A stretch of DNA of 64,000 nt from Planctomycetales bacterium (GTDB lineage Bacteria; Planctomycetota; Planctomycetia; Pirellulales; Thermoguttaceae). The notes under the pieces were generated by a model, which searched no databases, was not told where the DNA came from, and saw only the letters and a list, made by a program, of their open reading frames with translations. Below, piece after piece: positions 17,471-27,083 of the stretch (positions are counted from its first letter, which is position 1; each line of letters begins with the position of its first letter). Location: contig SKOZ01000031.1 of NCBI GenBank assembly GCA_007119795.1, positions 10,784 to 74,783 of the forward strand, read 5' to 3'. The position numbers and the translations under genes were made by a program.

Positions 17471-18505
17471 CTAGAACTGGCGGAGGAAACGCACGTCGTT
17501 GCGGTAAAGCTCGCGGATGTCGTTCAGGCCGTGGCGGCGGGCGCAGATTCGCTCGATGCCCAGTCCGAAGGCGAAACCGCTGAACTCCTCCGGGTCGTAG
17601 CCCACGGCCGCCAGTACATTGGGATCGACCATTCCTGCCCCGCCCATTTCGATCCAGCCTCCCTGCCAGCTCATGTCCACCTCCACGCTCGGCTCGGTGA
17701 ACGGGAAAAAGGAGGGGCGGAAGCGGATGTGGACGTCGTCGGCAAAGAGACTCTGGGCGAAGAGCCTCAGCATGCTCTTCAGGTCCGCCATGGTAACGTG
17801 AGTGTCAACCAGCAATCCCTCGATCTGGTGGAACATCGGGTAATGGGTGGCATCGGCCGTGTCGGGCCGGTACACGCGCCCGCAGGAGATGATGCGGACC
17901 GGGGGGCGAGTCTGCTCCATGACGCGAATCTGCACGGTGCTCGTCTGACTGCGGAGCAGGCAGGCGCCGGCATCTTGGCCCCCGGCCGCGGCTGCTGTGG
18001 CGAGGTAGAAGTTCTCCAAGGGATCGCGTGCGGGGTGCTCGGGTGGAATGTTCAGGGCGTCGAAGTTGTGCCAGGGGTCCTCGACCTCGGGGCCGTCGGC
18101 GACGGAAAAGCCGAGCCGGCCCATGGTGTCGATGAGCTCATCGATGGTCTGGGTGATGGGATGGAGCCGCCCCAGGCGGGGGCGGATGCCGGGGACCGTG
18201 GGATCGAAGGGAGCCGCAGCCGCCGCTTGGGGGGCAGCTTTGAGACGCTCGCTGGCGGCGGTCAGGGCCGCCTCGAGGGCCTGCTTGACTTCGTTGAAGC
18301 GCTTCCCCGCGGTGGGCTTGTCGGTTCGATCGACGCGGCCGAGTTTCTTCTGCACTTCCTTGATCCGCCCACTCTTGGCGCCGAGGAACTTGACGCGGGC
18401 GGCCTCGAGCGATTCCGCACTCCCCTCGCGAACGGCGGTTTCGAAGGCCTCAAGGGCTTCCTGAGAAAGATGTTCCAGCTCGTCCAGGTATTCGCGTAAA
18501 GCCAT
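17471..18505 (-). CDS. pheS: Phenylalanine--tRNA ligase alpha subunit
   Basis: A 344-residue catalytic subunit that activates phenylalanine and charges tRNA-Phe. An N-terminal coiled-coil arm (about residues 1-90, rich in Glu, Ala and Lys) precedes the class II core. Motif 2 is seen at [21 protein letters not shown] and motif 3 at [11 protein letters not shown]. The sequence [19 protein letters not shown] is the usual start of the core. The start at 18505 ([11 protein letters not shown]) matches the family; upstream codons are low-complexity. An internal segment, [26 protein letters not shown], includes a few extra residues compared with typical LRTHTSPVQ. pheT follows after 216 bases. Confidence 0.92.
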   Translation of the reverse strand: MALREYLDELEHLSQEALEAFETAVREGSAESLEAARVKFLGAKSGRIKEVQKKLGRVDRTDKPTAGKRFNEVKQALEAALTAASERLKAAPQAAAAAPFDPTVPGIRPRLGRLHPITQTIDELIDTMGRLGFSVADGPEVEDPWHNFDALNIPPEHPARDPLENFYLATAAAAGGQDAGACLLRSQTSTVQIRVMEQTRPPVRIISCGRVYRPDTADATHYPMFHQIEGLLVDTHVTMADLKSMLRLFAQSLFADDVHIRFRPSFFPFTEPSVEVDMSWQGGWIEMGGAGMVDPNVLAAVGYDPEEFSGFAFGLGIERICARRHGLNDIRELYRNDVRFLRQF

Positions 18506-18649
18506 GGTGATCCTCAAGGGGGTCCACCCCGTGCATGACGGCGCCGAATCCAGCCTGCAGAAGGGGCGTCGCGGTCCGCTTGCCGCAGGCCGTAAGCCCC
18601 CCATTATCGGAGGCGACTCGCCGGTGGCAAGGGCGCCCGCCGGGACCGA

Positions 18650-20563
18650 TCAGCCGACCTCGGCGGGCTCGGCCAGTTCCTCGACGGCAGCAGGCAAGGC
18701 GTCGTCGGCGAGGTCCAGGCCGCCGCGGCCGCGGGCGAAGGCCACGAGCCCCTCAGCGATCAGCCAGAAGGCCATCGCCATCACCGCCAGGCAGACGCCG
18801 ATCAGCGAGAGCCGCACGGCCGGTTCGAGCGTTTCGCTGGCGACGAAGCCGCGGAGGTTGATCGCCATCGCCCAGATGGAGACCGCGAGCATGAGCACCA
18901 TCGGCACCAGGGTGTATACGACCGGGCGGCTGAGCCTGTAGAGAAAGAGGCTCACGGCCAACAGCGCCAGGCCGGCGAGGAGCTGGTTGGTGGCGCCGAA
19001 GAGGGTCCACACCGCCGGGCTGGCCACGAGGCCGAAGAAGGCCACCCCCGCCACCGCCACGATCGAGCCGAAATAGCGGTTGGCCAGCAGCGTCAGGTTC
19101 AGCGAACGGCAGATCTCCTCGACGTTGAACCGCAAGAGCCGCGTGCCCGAGTCGAGCGTCGTCAGGGCGAAGGCGACGATGGTTACCGCCAAGAGCGTCT
19201 GGCCGATGCGCGGCGGGATGCCGAGCTGGGCGAGGAAGGCGGCCCCGCCGCGGACCACCGCGCTGAGCTGGGCCGCGAGGCTGCCGGCGGTCTGCCACTG
19301 GGCGTAGACGCCGTCCGCGGTCCAGGCCGCCGCGCCCAGGCCCGCCGTGCAGGCGAGGATGACCAGCACCGCGAGGGCCCCCTCGGTGAGCATCGCCCCG
19401 TAACCGATCGGCAGCGCGTCCCTCTCGCGGTTGAGCTGGCGGACGGTGGTGCCGCTGGAGACCAGGGAGTGGAAGCCGCTGATCGCCCCGCAGGCGACGG
19501 TCACGAACAGCAGCGGAATCATCGGCGGCGCCCCGGGGATGCCGGTCCGTACCGCCTCGGCGTGGAAGTGCGCCGACTCGTGCCCGTAGGCCGCAGCGAT
19601 TCCCAACCCGACAAGCATCGTCACCAGCGCGAAGTAGAGCTGGAAGCTGTTGATATAGTCCCGCGGCTGCAAGAGCAGCCAGACGGGAAGGACCGACGCG
19701 ATGAAGGCGTAGCCCAGCAGCAAGCCGATCCAGGCGAGGCGGGCGTGGTCCACGGCCTGGTTCAGGTCGTCGACGGCCGCCTCGTTGCCGACGGCGGCCA
19801 GATAGCTTGCCGCGGCCGCCGCGCCGTAGGGGACCTCGTAGGCGGAGCCGTCCGCGGCCGGCGGCGCGTCGCGGGCGGCCTCCAGGGCGGCGCGGGTCTC
19901 CGGTGCGGCAAACCAATGGTAGGTCGTCACCGGCCGCTCCACTCCCCAGAGAATGAAGCCCCCAAATGCCGCCAGGGCCACCACCGTGGCCGCCCAAAGC
20001 GGCAGGCGGGACTTGTACATCGTCACTCCGAAGATCACCGCCACCAGCATGAGGCCGAGGGAAGGAATGACGGCGTCGGGATTGTATTGGAGGAAGAGAT
20101 TCGAGATGGCGTTGACGAAGATGCCCATCGCCAGCGCGAGGAGGAAGTAGATGATCAGCAGGGCCAGGAGCCGGGCGCGGGGACCGATGAGCTCGCGGCA
20201 GACATCGCCCACCGAGCGGCCCTTGAAGCGGAGGCTCAGTGTGAGCGCGCCCAGGTCGTGTACGGCGCCGATGAAGACGCTTCCCAAGAGGACCCAGGCG
20301 AGCGCGGGGAGCCACCCCCAGATGACGGCTACCGCCGGACCGAGTATGGGCCCGAGCCCGGCGATCGAGGCGAAGTGATGGCCGAAGAGGATTGGGGTTC
20401 GCGTGGGCAGGTAGTCGACGCCGTCTTTCATCGTGTGGGCGCAGGTCAAGCGGCGGTCGTCGAGCTGGAAGATCCGCCGTGCCAGGAAGCGGCCGTAGAT
20501 CAGGTAGGCCGCCAGCAGCACGGCAAACGACGCCCCGGCCACGGCTGCCGCATTCGCGAACAT
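18650..20563 (-). CDS. cstA: CstA-family carbon starvation transporter
   Basis: A 637-residue integral membrane protein with about 16-18 hydrophobic segments. It shows the CstA signature regions DYLPTRTPILFGHHFASIAGLGPILGPA (about 48-75) and VACGAISGFHSLVSSGTTVRQL. Family members import peptides or pyruvate under carbon limitation. It is nearer in length to the shorter CstA/BtsT forms (E. coli CstA is 701). A GGGGAGA site precedes the ATG at 20563. The gene appears to be a single unit; pheS is 144 bases downstream. The substrate is not evident from sequence. Confidence 0.88.
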   Translation of the reverse strand: MFANAAAVAGASFAVLLAAYLIYGRFLARRIFQLDDRRLTCAHTMKDGVDYLPTRTPILFGHHFASIAGLGPILGPAVAVIWGWLPALAWVLLGSVFIGAVHDLGALTLSLRFKGRSVGDVCRELIGPRARLLALLIIYFLLALAMGIFVNAISNLFLQYNPDAVIPSLGLMLVAVIFGVTMYKSRLPLWAATVVALAAFGGFILWGVERPVTTYHWFAAPETRAALEAARDAPPAADGSAYEVPYGAAAAASYLAAVGNEAAVDDLNQAVDHARLAWIGLLLGYAFIASVLPVWLLLQPRDYINSFQLYFALVTMLVGLGIAAAYGHESAHFHAEAVRTGIPGAPPMIPLLFVTVACGAISGFHSLVSSGTTVRQLNRERDALPIGYGAMLTEGALAVLVILACTAGLGAAAWTADGVYAQWQTAGSLAAQLSAVVRGGAAFLAQLGIPPRIGQTLLAVTIVAFALTTLDSGTRLLRFNVEEICRSLNLTLLANRYFGSIVAVAGVAFFGLVASPAVWTLFGATNQLLAGLALLAVSLFLYRLSRPVVYTLVPMVLMLAVSIWAMAINLRGFVASETLEPAVRLSLIGVCLAVMAMAFWLIAEGLVAFARGRGGLDLADDALPAAVEELAEPAEVG

Positions 20564-20765
20564 GGTCTCCCCTCGGAAAACGAGCCTCTGATCAAACGCC
20601 CCGCAGCAGCCCATTATAGTATTCCCAGCCCTCGCACGGAGGGGGCCGCTGCAGGGCGCGCCTTTATGCCGTCAGGGAGGTCGGAGTGGTGGATTCCTAC
20701 TCCTTGGGATCGGCCAACCTCAAGTACCCCCCCAGAGGCCGCCGCGTGGGAAGCATACGCCCGGC

Positions 20766-21563
20766 TCACGACATCAAGCGGCTGCCGAGCTGCCAGAGGA
20801 TCACGACGACGCCTAGGGGGAAGACCCAGAGTGCGAACCAATGGAGGTGCCCCTCTCGGAGCCAACGGATCAGCCACGCCAACGCCATTAGCCCCACCAA
20901 GAAGCTCACCACCAAGCCCACGCCCAGCGCCGCGAGGGAAGCGGTTTCGGGGGTATCCTCGAGAAGTTCGAGTGCCTCGAGAAAGCCGGCTCCCGCCATG
21001 GCGGGGATGGCAAGCAGGAAGGAGAAGGTTGCCGCCTCGTCGCGCCGCAACCGCATTGCCAACCCGGCAGTGATGGTCGCTCCGCTCCGGGAGACGCCCG
21101 GGAGGATCGCCAAGGCCTGAAAGCCGCCGATGAGCAGCGCTGCCTTGAACGAGAGATGGCGGCAGATCCCAGTGGAAGTGGGGTGTCGGTTGCCCCAGAT
21201 GAGCAGGCTGCCGGTTACCAGGAACATGAACCCCGACAGCAAGGCGCTCGCCAGAAAGACCTCCGACCCGGGCAGAAAACGCTTCAGTCCTACGCCAATG
21301 ATGCCCGCAGGTATGGAGCCGACGAGAATCAGCCCGATGACGCGACGATCTTCCCCCAGGAGCGCTATGATTCTTTGACGAAAGAAGACGAGAATGCTCA
21401 GCAGTGTCCCCACATGGAGCACGATACTGACCGTGAGCTTCTCCTCAACAACCCTTTCCAAGGTATCGAAGATCGCCCCGCCAACCGCCAGGTGGCCCGA
21501 GGAGCTGACGGGGAGGAACTCGGTAATGCCTTGAACGATGGCGAGTACGAAGATTTCGAGCAT
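20766..21563 (-). CDS. uppP: Undecaprenyl-diphosphatase
   Basis: A 265-residue membrane enzyme of the UppP/BacA family, which recycles undecaprenyl diphosphate to the monophosphate lipid carrier for peptidoglycan and other wall polymers. The two catalytic motifs are visible: the (E/Q)-rich ITEFLPVSSSGHL (about residues 14-27) and PGVSRSGATI (about 155-165). Eight or so hydrophobic segments and the usual 265-275 length agree. The start at 21563 (MLEIFVLAIVQG) is the family start; the frame stays open far upstream but that part is not similar. Presence of UppP fits a planctomycete with a peptidoglycan wall. Confidence 0.92.
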   Translation of the reverse strand: MLEIFVLAIVQGITEFLPVSSSGHLAVGGAIFDTLERVVEEKLTVSIVLHVGTLLSILVFFRQRIIALLGEDRRVIGLILVGSIPAGIIGVGLKRFLPGSEVFLASALLSGFMFLVTGSLLIWGNRHPTSTGICRHLSFKAALLIGGFQALAILPGVSRSGATITAGLAMRLRRDEAATFSFLLAIPAMAGAGFLEALELLEDTPETASLAALGVGLVVSFLVGLMALAWLIRWLREGHLHWFALWVFPLGVVVILWQLGSRLMS

Positions 21564-21631
21564 GGCACGGGGGGCAAAGGAAGTGAGATGGGGGTGGTTC
21601 GTTCCGCGGGGAGCGCCCGCGTATTCCCGCA

Positions 21632-21659
21632 AGTATAGGACGCCTCGTTGGCAGGTCCA
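21632..21659 (-). promoter_or_regulatory. Candidate promoter for uppP
   Basis: On the minus strand TGGACC (21654-21659), a 16-base spacer and TATACT (21632-21637) give a good -10 and fair -35, about 70 bases before the uppP start codon. Visual match only. Confidence 0.35.
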
Positions 21660-21893
21660 CGGTTTCATTGTGACAAGGATGGGGTGTTCTTGACAGCCTG
21701 TTGGCGGGCTGCCACACTCAAATGAGGGGAAGCGCGGGCGGATGGCTTCGGGTAGGGAGGCTGCACGCGGACTGCATCGGCGCCGCAACATCACTTTGCG
21801 CGCCGCAGACCCTGAACCGAGTGGCCGGGAATGCCCGCCCAGCGTCGGTGGACCAGACATCTCGGGGAATCCAGACAAAGGAGAGAGGAAGCG

Positions 21894-22847
21894 ATGAAAG
21901 CGGTAAGGCAGTGGCATTTGGCGGCTTTTCTGGCCATCGGGCTGATGACGTTTTTCGCGGGCTGTCCGCGAGAGGTGGACGCGCCCGACGACGAACCTCC
22001 CCCCCCTACGGTAACGGTCCCGCACGTGCCTGCCGATGAAGAACCGGTCGTGGAGCCGGAGCCGGTGGAGGAGCCGGAGCCGGTGGAGGAGCCGGAGCCG
22101 GTGGACGAGCCGGAGCCGGTGGAGGAGCCGGTGGCCGAGGCACCAACTCCGGAGGGCCCCGCCAGTCCCGAGACGACGCCCCCGGTTTCGCAGTTTGCCC
22201 CGGCGGCCGACCTGGTGGCCCAGTTAGAGGCCTACGTCGAGGAGATCGCCTCAACCCTCGCCTCCGAGGAGGAGTACGAGGATTCCACCCGCCTGCCCCG
22301 CGACGTGAACACCCTCGTGGTGATCGCCCTCTGCTTGGGAATGCATGACGAGCCACACGCCATGAGCGAGACGGAAGCGGCGGTTATGCGGGCGGCGCAG
22401 AAGCTGGCGGCGGCCGAGGACTACGCGGCCGCCCAGGAGGCCTTTGCCGAGGTGCAGCGGGCGATGGCCGGCGAGTCGGAGCTGGAAGCCGAGTTGGCGT
22501 GGGAGCCGGTGGCCTCGCTCGAGGAACTGATGAAGGCGGTCCCCCTGGTCGATACGCGCCTGGGGCGGACGCTGCGGCGTTTCGAAACCCAGGCGACGGA
22601 AGGGGCCCAACTGGCGGCCGTGCTGGCCGCGATCGCCCAGGGCAGTATGGCCGATACCAGCGAGGCCACGACTCCCGAGGAGGTGCAGCAGTGGTATGAC
22701 TACTGTGCCATGATGCGGGACGCCGCCGGAGACGTGAATACGGCCTACCACGCCCTGGACCGGGATGCCGCCGAGGCGGCCCTCCAACGGCTGCAGCAGA
22801 GCTGCGACGACTGCCACGCCGTCTTCCATCCGGCCGAGGCCCCCTAG
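21894..22847 (+). CDS. Lipoprotein cytochrome c with C-terminal single haem site
   Basis: A 317-residue exported lipoprotein. The start at 21894 follows GGAGAGAGGAAG. The signal peptide ends in lipobox FAGC (about residue 24). A spacer of Glu-Pro-Val repeats (about 45-85) leads to a helical region with two similar halves and, at the very C terminus, CDDCH (304-308). A CxxCH motif at the end of a four-helix bundle is the layout of class II (cytochrome c'-like) cytochromes. It probably carries one haem at the outer face of a membrane. There is no electron-transfer gene beside it; a strong terminator follows. Confidence 0.7.
   Translation: MKAVRQWHLAAFLAIGLMTFFAGCPREVDAPDDEPPPPTVTVPHVPADEEPVVEPEPVEEPEPVEEPEPVDEPEPVEEPVAEAPTPEGPASPETTPPVSQFAPAADLVAQLEAYVEEIASTLASEEEYEDSTRLPRDVNTLVVIALCLGMHDEPHAMSETEAAVMRAAQKLAAAEDYAAAQEAFAEVQRAMAGESELEAELAWEPVASLEELMKAVPLVDTRLGRTLRRFETQATEGAQLAAVLAAIAQGSMADTSEATTPEEVQQWYDYCAMMRDAAGDVNTAYHALDRDAAEAALQRLQQSCDDCHAVFHPAEAP
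22053..22136 (+). repeat. 18-bp tandem repeat coding Glu-Pro-Glu-Pro-Val-Glu
   Basis: Four near-perfect copies of GAGCCGGAGCCGGTGGAG (22053, 22071, 22089, 22107) and a partial fifth lie inside the lipoprotein gene and encode its acidic spacer. The DNA identity suggests recent slippage; copy number may vary between strains. Confidence 0.9.
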
Positions 22848-22878
22848 CCTGCCGGCTAGTCAAACCGAGCGATGCGCG

Positions 22879-22913
22879 CGGCCGGGCCGGATTGGGCCCG
22901 GCCGTTTTTCTTG
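22879..22913 (+). terminator. Intrinsic terminator after the lipoprotein cytochrome gene
   Basis: CGGCCGGGCC and GGCCCGGCCG form a perfect 10-bp stem around a 6-base loop, followed at once by TTTTTCTTG. It lies 31 bases after the stop codon at 22847. Confidence 0.85.
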
Positions 22914-23148
22914 ATTATCGCCATGGTGGGGGCGGCCGCCCTTCGTGCCGGCGGAACGGTTACGTGGCGCGGAATGCTCGGCGTGGGCAAGCCTTACAGG
23001 GGTTGTCGTTCGCGGCAGGGCAGGGCGGTTGCGGTGCATTGCCCGTGCATATCGACCGAAGAATAGACGTGCCCGCGGGCCGCATCGGCATACCCGGGCC
23101 CCCCCGTCGATAACGCATCCCGGCAATAGTCACCCCCACGCTCGCAGC

Positions 23149-25323
23149 ATGGCCTTCGAAACCAAACCGTGGAACACGACCGGCATCAACGCATTCTTCC
23201 CGGGGCAATCCCTCGAGCCCACCGAGATGGTCGAGCGGCCACCCTCCCTGAAATTCACCTACCCGCTCCCCTACGGGGCGATATGCCATGATGATGGCGT
23301 CCAGTTCGTCGTCTTCAGCCGTTCGGCCACCGCGATGCGGGTGCTCCTCTACGGGGGGGTGCAGGACCGGGAGCCCAACGAGACCCTCGACTTCGATCCC
23401 GACTTGAACCGCTGGGGTGACATCTGGAGCATCTTCGTTCCCGGACTGCAGGCGGGACAGCTCTACCACTTCCAGGCCTCAGGACCGTACGAACCCGAAA
23501 AGGGGCACCGCTTCGACCCCGCGGCGCGGCTCATCGACCCCTATGCCAAGGCCCTGGCCGGACACTTCCTCCCCGCCGACGACGGCATTGTGCGGCCACC
23601 GAAGTGCGTGGTCGTCGCCGACGACGACTTCGATTGGCAGGGCGACCGCCACTTGCGGCGGAGCCTGGCGGAGACGGTGATTTACGAGATGCACGTGAAG
23701 GGCTTCACCCAATCGCGGTCCAGCGGGGTGAGGCACCCGGGAACGTACTTGGGAGTGATCGAGAAGATCCCCTACCTCAAGTCGCTCGGGGTCACCGCCG
23801 TCGAGCTGATGCCGGTACACGAGTTCCCCCTCAACGACTGCATCGGCCAACGCCCCGCGCGGCCCAACTACTGGGGATACGACCCGCTCGTCTTCTTCTC
23901 GCCCCATCGCGGCTACGCCGTCAGCGGCGAGCCCGGAGGGCAGGTGCGCGAGTTCAAACAGATGGTCCGAGCCCTGCACGAGGCGGGGATCGAGGTGATC
24001 CTGGACGTGGTCTTCAACCATACCGCCGAAGGGAACCACCAGGGGCCTACGCTCTCTTTCAAGGGGCTGGAGAACCGCGTCTACTATATGCTCGAGCGGG
24101 ATCGGGCCGTGTACCGCAACTACTCCGGGTGCGGCAACACCCTCAACGGCAACCACCCCATCGTCCGCGAGCTGATCTTCCATTGCTTGAGGTACTGGGT
24201 CCATAACTACCACGTGGACGGCTTCCGCTTCGATCTGGCCTCGATCCTCTCCCGCGACCGCAACGGCAATCTGATCCCCAATCCACCGGTCGTGGAGACG
24301 ACCGCCGAAGACCCCCTGCTGGCCGATACGAAGATCATCGCCGAGGCCTGGGACGCCGCCGGCGCCTACCAGGTGGGTACGTTCGCCGATCTGCGCTGGG
24401 CCGAATGGAACGGCCACTTCCGCGACGACGTCCGCCGCTACTGGCGCTGTGACGCGCACATGACCGGCCCGCTCGCCACCCGGCTCGCCGGTTCCAGCGA
24501 CCTCTATCAGCGCGGCGGCCGCCGGCCCTACCACAGCATCAACTTCGTCACCTCGCACGACGGCTTCACGCTCAACGACCTGGTAAGCTACAACGAGAAG
24601 CACAACGAGGCCAACGGCGAGGAGAACCGCGACGGGGAGAACAACAACTACAGCTTCAACTTCGGCGTCGAGGGGCCCACGCGGCGGCGGGGCATCGAGC
24701 GCGTCCGCGCCCGGCAGATCCGCAACATGATGGCCACCCTGCTGCTCAGCCAGGGCGTGCCCATGATCCTCTTCGGCGACGAGTGCCGCCGCAGCCAGCG
24801 GGGAAACAACAACGCCTATTGCCAGGACAACGCCATTTCCTATTTCGACTGGCGGCTGGTCCACAAGCACCAGGACCTGCTGCGGTTCTTCCAGGCCCTG
24901 GTGGCATTCCGCCGCGCCGAGCCGACGGTCCGCCAGGCCTCGTTCCTCCGCGGCCAGCCCTTCCGTCCGGGGGGGCTGCCCGACGTGAGCTGGTTCTCGG
25001 CCGAGGGGGGACCGGTCAACTGGGCCGCAGCGGACAACGGCCTGGTGGTGGTCTTTGCCGCGGTGCCGCCGCGGGGTCTGGCCGACGCGCGGAACCATAA
25101 CCTGATGATCTGGTTCCACGCCGGGATCGAACCGCGGCGTTTCGTGGTCCCGCCGTTGGTGCGGGGCCTTTCCTGGCGATGCTTTGTGGACACCGCCGCC
25201 GAACCGCCCGCCGACGTCCACCCGCACTTGGACGGACCGCCGCTCCCGGAGGAGGGCTCGGCGATTGTCGAAGCACGCAGCATCCGCTGCTACCTCGCCC
25301 GCGACACCCGCCCGGTCATTTGA
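23149..25323 (+). CDS. glgX: Glycogen debranching enzyme, GlgX/isoamylase type
   Basis: A 724-residue GH13 enzyme that cleaves alpha-1,6 branches in glycogen or its limit dextrins. An N-terminal beta-sandwich (CBM48-like, about 35-150) precedes the TIM barrel. The four conserved GH13 regions are seen: DVVFNHTAEG; DGFRFDLAS with the nucleophile Asp; IAEAWD with the general acid Glu; and NFVTSHDGF with the third carboxylate. GlgX features include GYDPLVFFSPHRGY and NNNYSFNFGVEG. The start at 23149 (MAFETKPWNTT) has no strong Shine-Dalgarno. It stands alone; no other glycogen gene is in the window. Confidence 0.92.
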   Translation: MAFETKPWNTTGINAFFPGQSLEPTEMVERPPSLKFTYPLPYGAICHDDGVQFVVFSRSATAMRVLLYGGVQDREPNETLDFDPDLNRWGDIWSIFVPGLQAGQLYHFQASGPYEPEKGHRFDPAARLIDPYAKALAGHFLPADDGIVRPPKCVVVADDDFDWQGDRHLRRSLAETVIYEMHVKGFTQSRSSGVRHPGTYLGVIEKIPYLKSLGVTAVELMPVHEFPLNDCIGQRPARPNYWGYDPLVFFSPHRGYAVSGEPGGQVREFKQMVRALHEAGIEVILDVVFNHTAEGNHQGPTLSFKGLENRVYYMLERDRAVYRNYSGCGNTLNGNHPIVRELIFHCLRYWVHNYHVDGFRFDLASILSRDRNGNLIPNPPVVETTAEDPLLADTKIIAEAWDAAGAYQVGTFADLRWAEWNGHFRDDVRRYWRCDAHMTGPLATRLAGSSDLYQRGGRRPYHSINFVTSHDGFTLNDLVSYNEKHNEANGEENRDGENNNYSFNFGVEGPTRRRGIERVRARQIRNMMATLLLSQGVPMILFGDECRRSQRGNNNAYCQDNAISYFDWRLVHKHQDLLRFFQALVAFRRAEPTVRQASFLRGQPFRPGGLPDVSWFSAEGGPVNWAAADNGLVVVFAAVPPRGLADARNHNLMIWFHAGIEPRRFVVPPLVRGLSWRCFVDTAAEPPADVHPHLDGPPLPEEGSAIVEARSIRCYLARDTRPVI

Positions 25324-25433
25324 CAGGGAATGGCGGCCGGGTATACTCGTCATTGGCTTCCGGATTGGGGTATCTGTCCATTGGCTGCCGGCAGCCTCCC
25401 ACCGCGCGTGGGGGTAATCCTTGATAGGAGAGG

Positions 25434-26450
25434 ATGTCGATGACCAGCGAGATTTCGCGGCGTCAGTTGCTCGCCCGCCTCGGTGCTGCACCGGCGGCGG
25501 GGGCCATGGGGTTGGCAGCGTTTCAGGCCCATGGACTCGAAGAAATCCAGCTCGCGGCGCGCCTGCATGGCAACGATGCCGCCGACGCCCTGACGATGCC
25601 CACCCACACCTACCCCTCGTGGGCGCGGCTGGAAGATCTCAAGGACAAAGTCCCCAAGACGAAGCTGGGGAACCTGGAAGTGAGCCGGATGATCTTTGGG
25701 GGCAACCTCATCGGCGGCTGGGCCCATGCCCGCGACCTCATCTACGCCTCCGACCTGATCAAGGCCTACCACCACCGCGACAAGGTGTTCGAGACGCTCC
25801 GCCTCGCCGAGGCCTGCGGCATCAACACGATCCTCACCAGCCCCACGCTCTGCGACGTGATCACCGACTACTGGGAGCACGGCGGCGGCAAGATCCAATT
25901 CATTTCCGATCTCGGCGGCAGCGGGCCGCTGCCGGAGCGGATCGAGTACTCGATCGATCACGGCGCCGTCGCCTGTTACGTCCACGGCGGCTTGGCCGAC
26001 AATCTGGCGGCCCGCGGCGATTTCGACCCCATCGCCGACGCCCTGGAGCGGATCCGCCGCGCCGGCCAGCCGGCGGGAATCGGCGCGCACGCGCAAGCGA
26101 CCGTGCAGGGCTGCGCCGATCGAGGGATCATCCCCGACTTCTGGATGAAGACCCTCCACCACCACAATTACTGGTCCGCCCGCCCCGACGAACCGTATGC
26201 CGGTAACAACTGGTGCATGGAGCCCGAAGCGACCATCGCCTTCATGAAGGAACGCGAAGAGCCCTGGCTGGCGTTTAAGGTGCTCGCCGCGGGCGCCCTC
26301 CGCCCCGAGGACGGCTTCCGCTATGCCTTCGAGAATGGGGCGGACTTCATTTGCGTGGGCATGTACGACTTCCAGGTCGTCGAGGACGTCAACATCCTCT
26401 TGGACGTGCTCCAGAGCGACCTCGATCGCCAGCGCGCCTGGTTCGCCTAG
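25434..26450 (+). CDS. Tat-exported TIM-barrel protein of unknown function
   Basis: A 338-residue protein with a twin-arginine signal (SRRQLLARLGAAPAAGAMGLAAF). The mature part resembles aldo/keto-reductase-like barrels at the start (KTKLGNLEVSRMIFGGNLIGG) but the usual Asp-Tyr-Lys-His tetrad is not evident. It has His-rich stretches (KAYHHRDK, KTLHHHNYW) that could bind metal. The C-terminal barrel strand reads ADFICVGMYDFQVVEDVN. Similar exported proteins are seen in planctomycetes without known activity. A second ATG at 25440 has better spacing from the AGGAGAGG site and may be the true start. Confidence 0.68.
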   Translation: MSMTSEISRRQLLARLGAAPAAGAMGLAAFQAHGLEEIQLAARLHGNDAADALTMPTHTYPSWARLEDLKDKVPKTKLGNLEVSRMIFGGNLIGGWAHARDLIYASDLIKAYHHRDKVFETLRLAEACGINTILTSPTLCDVITDYWEHGGGKIQFISDLGGSGPLPERIEYSIDHGAVACYVHGGLADNLAARGDFDPIADALERIRRAGQPAGIGAHAQATVQGCADRGIIPDFWMKTLHHHNYWSARPDEPYAGNNWCMEPEATIAFMKEREEPWLAFKVLAAGALRPEDGFRYAFENGADFICVGMYDFQVVEDVNILLDVLQSDLDRQRAWFA

Positions 26451-26456
26451 GCGGGT

Positions 26457-27083
26457 CTACCGCCGGGCGAAAAAGTGCCGCAAGACGTCGGCCGCCAGGG
26501 TCGGTGTGTCCTCGCCCGGTTTCGGCGGCAGGGGATGGGATGGTTTTGGCGCTTCGGGCTCGGCGGGGGCCTCGTCGGGCTCGGTGCCCGAATGCGTGTC
26601 GTCGAGGTGCGACTTCACGGTGTTCGAGGGATCGAGGGCGGTGGTCTGGGCTGCGCCCTCTGCGCCGACCTCATCGCCGATCCACTCGCTGATGTCCAAA
26701 TCGGCCTCGCCTGCGGAGGGCGTCGCTGCCGCCCGCTGAACGGCCTCGTGGACGCCGTGGACCCGGGGCTTCATCGGTCCGCCGAGGCCGACCTCGAATA
26801 GCACTTCGAACTCGAGCGGCCCGACCGTGAGCTTGTCGCCGGCGTGCAGCTCCACCTCGGAGCGGATCCGCGCGCCGTTGACCAGCGTGCCATTCTTGCT
26901 GCCCAGGTCGCGGATGCCAACGTAACCCTCATCCACGAGGAGTACGCAGTGGTGGCGACTGACCAGCTCGCTGTCCGGCCGCAGATGGCACTCCTCAGAA
27001 CGCCCTACGAACCACTTGGGCCCTGCCACGGGTACCAGCCGGCCAGCGCTCTTGCCGCTTAAGACCTTCAGTTTGACTTCCAT
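26457..27083 (-). CDS. FHA-domain protein
   Basis: A 208-residue cytosolic protein. The N-terminal forkhead-associated domain (about 1-100) has the phosphothreonine-binding residues in FVGRSEECHL, SRHHCVL and LGSKNGTLVN. The second half is acidic, Pro-rich and probably disordered, ending in a conserved-looking DVLRHFFARR. FHA proteins bind Thr-phosphorylated partners and often serve Ser/Thr kinases such as the one at 1160, but no link is shown by position here. It ends 7 bases from the convergent Tat protein gene. Confidence 0.85.
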   Translation of the reverse strand: MEVKLKVLSGKSAGRLVPVAGPKWFVGRSEECHLRPDSELVSRHHCVLLVDEGYVGIRDLGSKNGTLVNGARIRSEVELHAGDKLTVGPLEFEVLFEVGLGGPMKPRVHGVHEAVQRAAATPSAGEADLDISEWIGDEVGAEGAAQTTALDPSNTVKSHLDDTHSGTEPDEAPAEPEAPKPSHPLPPKPGEDTPTLAADVLRHFFARR